DNA of 23,913 nucleotides from a virus. Position 1 is the first letter of the stretch. Every line of letters starts with the position of its first letter. The stretch spans positions 1 to 23,913 of the IMG/VR virus record IMGVR_UViG_3300019886_000026; one strand, 5' to 3'. Made by a program: the position numbers and the translations under genes. This document shows, piece by piece, positions 21,801 through 23,913 of the stretch. Below the pieces are notes generated by a model. That model saw only the letters and a list, made by a program, of their open reading frames with translations, was not told the DNA's origin and searched no databases.

Positions 21801-22015
21801 GCGCGCTTCACCGCCGGCACGGACATCGCGGCGCGCCGTTCGACGCGCGGCTCGAGCCAGCCGTCGATGCCGACGGACGCGCCGTTCGTCATCTCCGGCG
21901 GGATGTCGAGCTGGAAGTTGAGGGGCGACACGCGCGGCGGCCGCGGCTCGGCGGGGCGCGAGGCCTCGACGGTGGGGTAGTTCTCCCCGAACGTCCAGAG
22001 GTCTCGAAGTCGCAT
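18839..22015 (-). CDS. Portal-prohead protease-major capsid fusion (single 1058-residue reading frame)
   Basis: One uninterrupted frame holds three normally separate head proteins. Residues 1-400 are a portal (RRAAMSVPAVKRARDLICGT; ARSISMTHVLEDLLFHKYSW; AQRDYLVLEIARLVGLDPEE; INSKTYANAEMRR). A Pro/Ala linker follows (about 395-430). Residues 485-630 are a U35/S78-type prohead protease (RRTISGQVIPWN; KLNKDHNR with H529; DGMSVEVEF with S576; VALTAMPAFDAARVAAV). Residues 633-1058 are a delta-like N-terminal segment (Pro/Ala-rich, then AAFTAAMTNAIAALP) and an HK97-fold capsid protein (PPGYRPELYVTQLMQGRPLV; GVFQLTREIMDSSNPAIDAI; a C-terminal RFEERSGPANIDLALFGYSA). Known phages usually encode these as two or three genes. 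Portal is needed at 12 copies and capsid at hundreds, so processing or internal initiation seems needed. The start at 22015 lacks a clear ribosome site. The frame is certain; how it is used is not. Confidence 0.9.
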   Translation of the reverse strand: MRLRDLWTFGENYPTVEASRPAEPRPPRVSPLNFQLDIPPEMTNGASVGIDGWLEPRVERRAAMSVPAVKRARDLICGTLGVLPLRAYNLDTRERLKTGSTASLLGQPEHDYARSISMTHVLEDLLFHKYSWWRITKFGFDGYPTEVRRLDPLSVTIRKNWQVYTSDIDPDRHTQGGAWQWVPDAELIRFESPHDALLEAGAATIRAAIKLRISAGNSIDGIPPLSYFAPKDGVADQPPEKVDDMLDQWETTRRRRATGYVGAAVELKTLAWSPEQLQLAAQRDYLVLEIARLVGLDPEELGVAINSKTYANAEMRRLDLIDFVLAAYVSAVEGRLSMNDVCPRNVTVRFDYTGFLRSDTLTRMQVYAAGRGVGAYDDQRIAEEEWIPNAKIAPVPAGVPVVTPEVPAVPAPAAPVKSPPPGNQRTPVAAAAHMRDQDIAFMNDAVIPGRRWARDGVPVTFDAATDGTLRFDFPTGTESFAASSERRTISGQVIPWNTPAMSKGRKWSFAPGSLHWSSDVSRVKLNKDHNRDESFAAAKSLTSTATGLNAAFGVGRGTLGDQMLFAAEDHVYDGMSVEVEFSSPEDAVEYNEQTGAYDVSSATLVAVALTAMPAFDAARVAAVVASREEAPTMPEVVTPPAPAVTPPAPAGATLPDMATFTAGLEAAFTAAMTNAIAALPTPQLEPGGRDVVRAGRATVTREAPVYAMNGHGHSMVKDAWKARTEGDSDARDRLAKFTKQTQDAAQLAADELTFGAANTSNAAAVIPPGYRPELYVTQLMQGRPLVNSVSRGTLTDATPFTLPSFTSAASMTSTHTEGTNPTSGTLTIGTVTVTPGAISGVFQLTREIMDSSNPAIDAIAMQAMQESYSQQTEAKVYAELNGANGQAGTITAGFVPSGAQASATVSTTGTQGGEKLLAGIRAAEALYPFRRFASPNRALMSQEATSALASASGSDGRPLLPSIGAQNATGLGNAISQGWYVDGLAFQPAWSMTGNAAGDADVLMFNSNDVWYWESGLLTFRFEERSGPANIDLALFGYSATRLLRPRGLAAIRHTVTP

Positions 22016-22072
22016 GATCGAGAGAGTACAGCCAACCGGCGGCAGACCGGACGCGCCGAGTCCGTTTCGTGT

Positions 22073-23629
22073 CTACCGTGCCCGACCAGCCCGGATGAAC
22101 AGCTCCGGAGGCGGCGGCGGCAGTGTCCGGGCTAGGTGCGTCGCGCCGGCGGCCGCGTACGTCCCGTCGACATGCAGACCAGCCTTGTGCCGGGTGAAAC
22201 GCCACGCGTCGCCCTGCCGGAGCTTCTCCGCGGCGGCGACGTGCGCGTTGAGCATCTGGTCGTCGGAGTGGGCGATCTTGTGCGCCGCGACCTGTTCGGC
22301 GAACCCCATGCACACCGCCGTCACCGCGGCCTTGAGTTCCTCCACCTCGACCCCGAACGGCGGCCACGCCTCGAGCGTCCCCGCGGCACCCCGCTCGGCC
22401 ATATCCGCCGCGAACGCCGCCGCCGGACCCGACGGGAACCAGCCGAGCTTGCGGGGCTTCACCCTCCGCACCCACTCCGGGAGTTCCACGCGCATCGCCT
22501 CGACCGACGTCCACGACGCGAGCGGCTCGACCCGCACACGGCCGTCCCGGAGCAGCGCCGCGGCCACCAGTGACGCGTGCTGCCCGTCCATCGAGACGTC
22601 GATGCAGCACGCCACCGACGACCGGTACTCCTCGAGGTCCCCAAGCTCGAGGCACGCCGTCCACGCCTCCGCGTCGATCGCCGGGTCGAGCATCTGCACC
22701 CGCATGCACATGATCTCGGTCTTGAACCCCGCGAGTTCCTCCCCGCCGGCCTCCTCGGCGCGCACCGCGTCACCGAGCAGCGCGTCGAGGTCGATGCGGT
22801 GCCCGAGGTTCGGGTTGGCCATCGCGAGGGCCTCGACGTCCGTCGGCCGGGACCCGTCCGGCGCCGAGTACTCGAAAATGGCCAGACGAGAGTCGCCCAC
22901 GCCGGTCTCGATGAACGCGATAGCCGAATTCCGCGCCGAGTCGAGCACGACGGACTTGTCGTCGCCCTGGTTGCTGATCAGCCACGCTTGGGCCATCCGG
23001 ACAGCGTTCATCGCGGGCATCGCGGCATTCCACGCCGACCAGTCGTGGTGCTCCCGGAGTTCGTCCATGATCAGCCGCGCGATCGTGAGGGACCGGCCAC
23101 CCTTGCGGTTCGACGCGGCGATCTTGTACCGCGACTTGATCCGCTGGTTGTGCGGGTTGACCAGCGACAACCTCTGCTCGCCGTTCGCGCGCCGGATGCC
23201 GCCCTTGGGTATCTCTGCGGCGATTTCGTCGGTGTCCTCCGCTAGCATCACGGCCTTTTCCCACGACTCGCGGGCGTAGTCGAGGTTCGTCGACGTCCCC
23301 AGCACCAGCCCCACGTAGTCGATGTGCAGCCAGAACAGCGCGAGGATGACGAGCAGCTCCGTCTTGCCGTTCTGCCGCGCGACCAGCACCAGGACCTGTC
23401 GGAACCTCGGGCGGCCGTCCTCGAGCAGCTCGAGCGCGTGGATCACCACCCACTCTTGCCACCGGTCCAGCGGCCGGCCGAGCACGTCCCGGGCGAAGTC
23501 GATGACGTCGAACCCGTCCGTCGTGGAACGGTCAAGCTCACGGAGCGGTTTCGTCCAGAGGCGGGGCACCGCGCTTCCCAGCACGGCGGGCGCGGAGTTC
23601 GTCGCTAGCGGATTGCTTGACTGGTCCAT
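22073..23629 (-). CDS. terL: Terminase large subunit
   Basis: The 518 residues show the terminase ATPase and nuclease. The ATPase has a Walker A-like ARQNGKT (84-90) and a Walker B LIMDE (186-190), with an adenine-side motif DRWQEWVVIHALELL upstream. The nuclease begins at about 340 (CCIDVSMDGQ, with D344 and D348 as likely metal ligands) and ends with AHSDDQMLNAHVAAAEKLRQ. The enzyme cuts concatemeric phage DNA and pumps it through the portal. The assigned ATG (23629) is preceded by GGGGCAGCAGG and overlaps the small-subunit gene by 92 bases. GTG codons 15 and 20 residues further in are possible shorter starts. It precedes the portal fusion directly, as usual. Confidence 0.9.
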   Translation of the reverse strand: MDQSSNPLATNSAPAVLGSAVPRLWTKPLRELDRSTTDGFDVIDFARDVLGRPLDRWQEWVVIHALELLEDGRPRFRQVLVLVARQNGKTELLVILALFWLHIDYVGLVLGTSTNLDYARESWEKAVMLAEDTDEIAAEIPKGGIRRANGEQRLSLVNPHNQRIKSRYKIAASNRKGGRSLTIARLIMDELREHHDWSAWNAAMPAMNAVRMAQAWLISNQGDDKSVVLDSARNSAIAFIETGVGDSRLAIFEYSAPDGSRPTDVEALAMANPNLGHRIDLDALLGDAVRAEEAGGEELAGFKTEIMCMRVQMLDPAIDAEAWTACLELGDLEEYRSSVACCIDVSMDGQHASLVAAALLRDGRVRVEPLASWTSVEAMRVELPEWVRRVKPRKLGWFPSGPAAAFAADMAERGAAGTLEAWPPFGVEVEELKAAVTAVCMGFAEQVAAHKIAHSDDQMLNAHVAAAEKLRQGDAWRFTRHKAGLHVDGTYAAAGATHLARTLPPPPPELFIRAGRAR

Positions 23630-23858
23630 CCTGCTGCCCCGGTCCCGTGGTGACCGCTGAGCGCGCCTTGGGCGTCATGCGGAGTTCGATCAACGCTGCC
23701 AGCAGCTTAGGCCCGAAGTCCCGGAGCGCACCCGGGTCGTCGCCGGCGTCGTCGATCGCCGCCGCGTACTCGAGCGCCAGAGCAACCGCTACTTCGTCCT
23801 CATCTCGCCGTGTGACGGCCTTGAGTGACTCGAGTAGCGATGTGTACAGCCCGGTCAC
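23538..23858 (-). CDS. Terminase small subunit-like protein
   Basis: The 106 residues (MTGLYTSLLESLKAVTRRDE...) are mostly helical: SLLESLKAVTRRDEDEVAVA, then LALEYAAAIDDAGDDPGALR, GPKLLAALIELRMTPKARSA, and a basic C-terminal tail with DELRARRAGKR. This layout is common for the short gene placed directly before terL in actinophages. The small subunit binds the packaging site and regulates the large subunit. The GTG at 23858 overlaps an upstream stop (GTGA), and the 3' end overlaps terL out of frame. The identification is by gene order and general pattern rather than a defined motif. Confidence 0.65.
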   Translation of the reverse strand: MTGLYTSLLESLKAVTRRDEDEVAVALALEYAAAIDDAGDDPGALRDFGPKLLAALIELRMTPKARSAVTTGPGQQDGPVKQSASDELRARRAGKRGAPPLDETAP

Positions 23859-23913
23859 GGCAGGCCCACACGGGCCGAATCAGCCCCGGATCGACCGGAG
23901 AGGGAGAGACCAT
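23855..23913 (-). CDS. C-terminal end of upstream gene (partial)
   Basis: The minus-strand frame that enters at the right edge ends with TGA at 23857-23855, overlapping the GTG of the small terminase gene by 4 bases. The visible end reads LSLSGRSGADSARVGLP. The GTGA overlap matches the coupling used throughout this operon, which is the main reason for calling it. Genes in this place often encode an HNH endonuclease, but nothing here supports that. An alternative ATG at the very edge in another frame is equally short. Confidence 0.35.
   Translation of the reverse strand, partial: GLSLSGRSGADSARVGLP

Noticed and set aside
1-23913. CRISPR array, tRNA genes, integrase, att site or insertion sequence
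   Set aside because: No array of spaced direct repeats, no tRNA-like cloverleaf, no recombinase motif and no terminal inverted repeats were seen; the only repeat array is inside the pentapeptide gene.

Overview
This is a GC-rich, densely packed piece of a tailed, HK97-fold siphovirus, or a prophage of that type, from an actinobacterial host. The evidence for the host group is a WhiB-family regulator, a DUF5047-type tail protein, a GH25-like endolysin of the kind found in Streptomyces and related actinophages, and frequent GTG starts. No integrase, cI-type repressor, tRNA or att site is visible, so I cannot say whether this is a free phage or a prophage, nor name the host genus.

Layout, in transcription order. 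(1) From the right edge to about 7.2 kb, on the minus strand, is one long late operon: a partial gene, small terminase, large terminase, an unusual 1058-residue portal-protease-capsid fusion, small head and connector genes, major tail protein, two small virion-like genes, tail assembly chaperones with a -1 frameshift at GGGCCCT, a gp10-like protein, tape measure, three tail-tip genes, one more virion-like gene, and a lysis block (single-TM protein, collagen-like membrane protein, lysozyme-like endolysin, holin candidate, small acidic protein). (2) From 5.24 to 7.14 kb, on the plus strand, is a short accessory cassette: five or six small, mostly unrecognised proteins, two of them membrane proteins, ending in a pentapeptide-repeat protein. 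It converges on the late operon at a shared hairpin terminator. (3) From 5.1 kb to the left edge, on the minus strand, is an early operon: HTH regulator, small unknown proteins, YqaJ-type exonuclease with a possible recombination partner, coiled-coil and Cys-motif proteins, WhiB with a C-terminal HTH, a replication-initiator-like protein, and a gene cut by the window edge.

The cassette and the early operon diverge from a compact back-to-back promoter pair at 5147-5208, whose -35 boxes form one near-palindrome. Genes are tightly coupled: sixteen junctions are 4-base ATGA/GTGA overlaps and four are 1-base overlaps.

The strongest oddities are the three-protein capsid fusion, the highly regular 15-bp pentapeptide array, the WhiB-HTH architecture, a domain inserted in a tail protein, and a recurring CAG-rich element in front of uncoupled start codons. 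No gene-free stretch exceeds about 135 bases.
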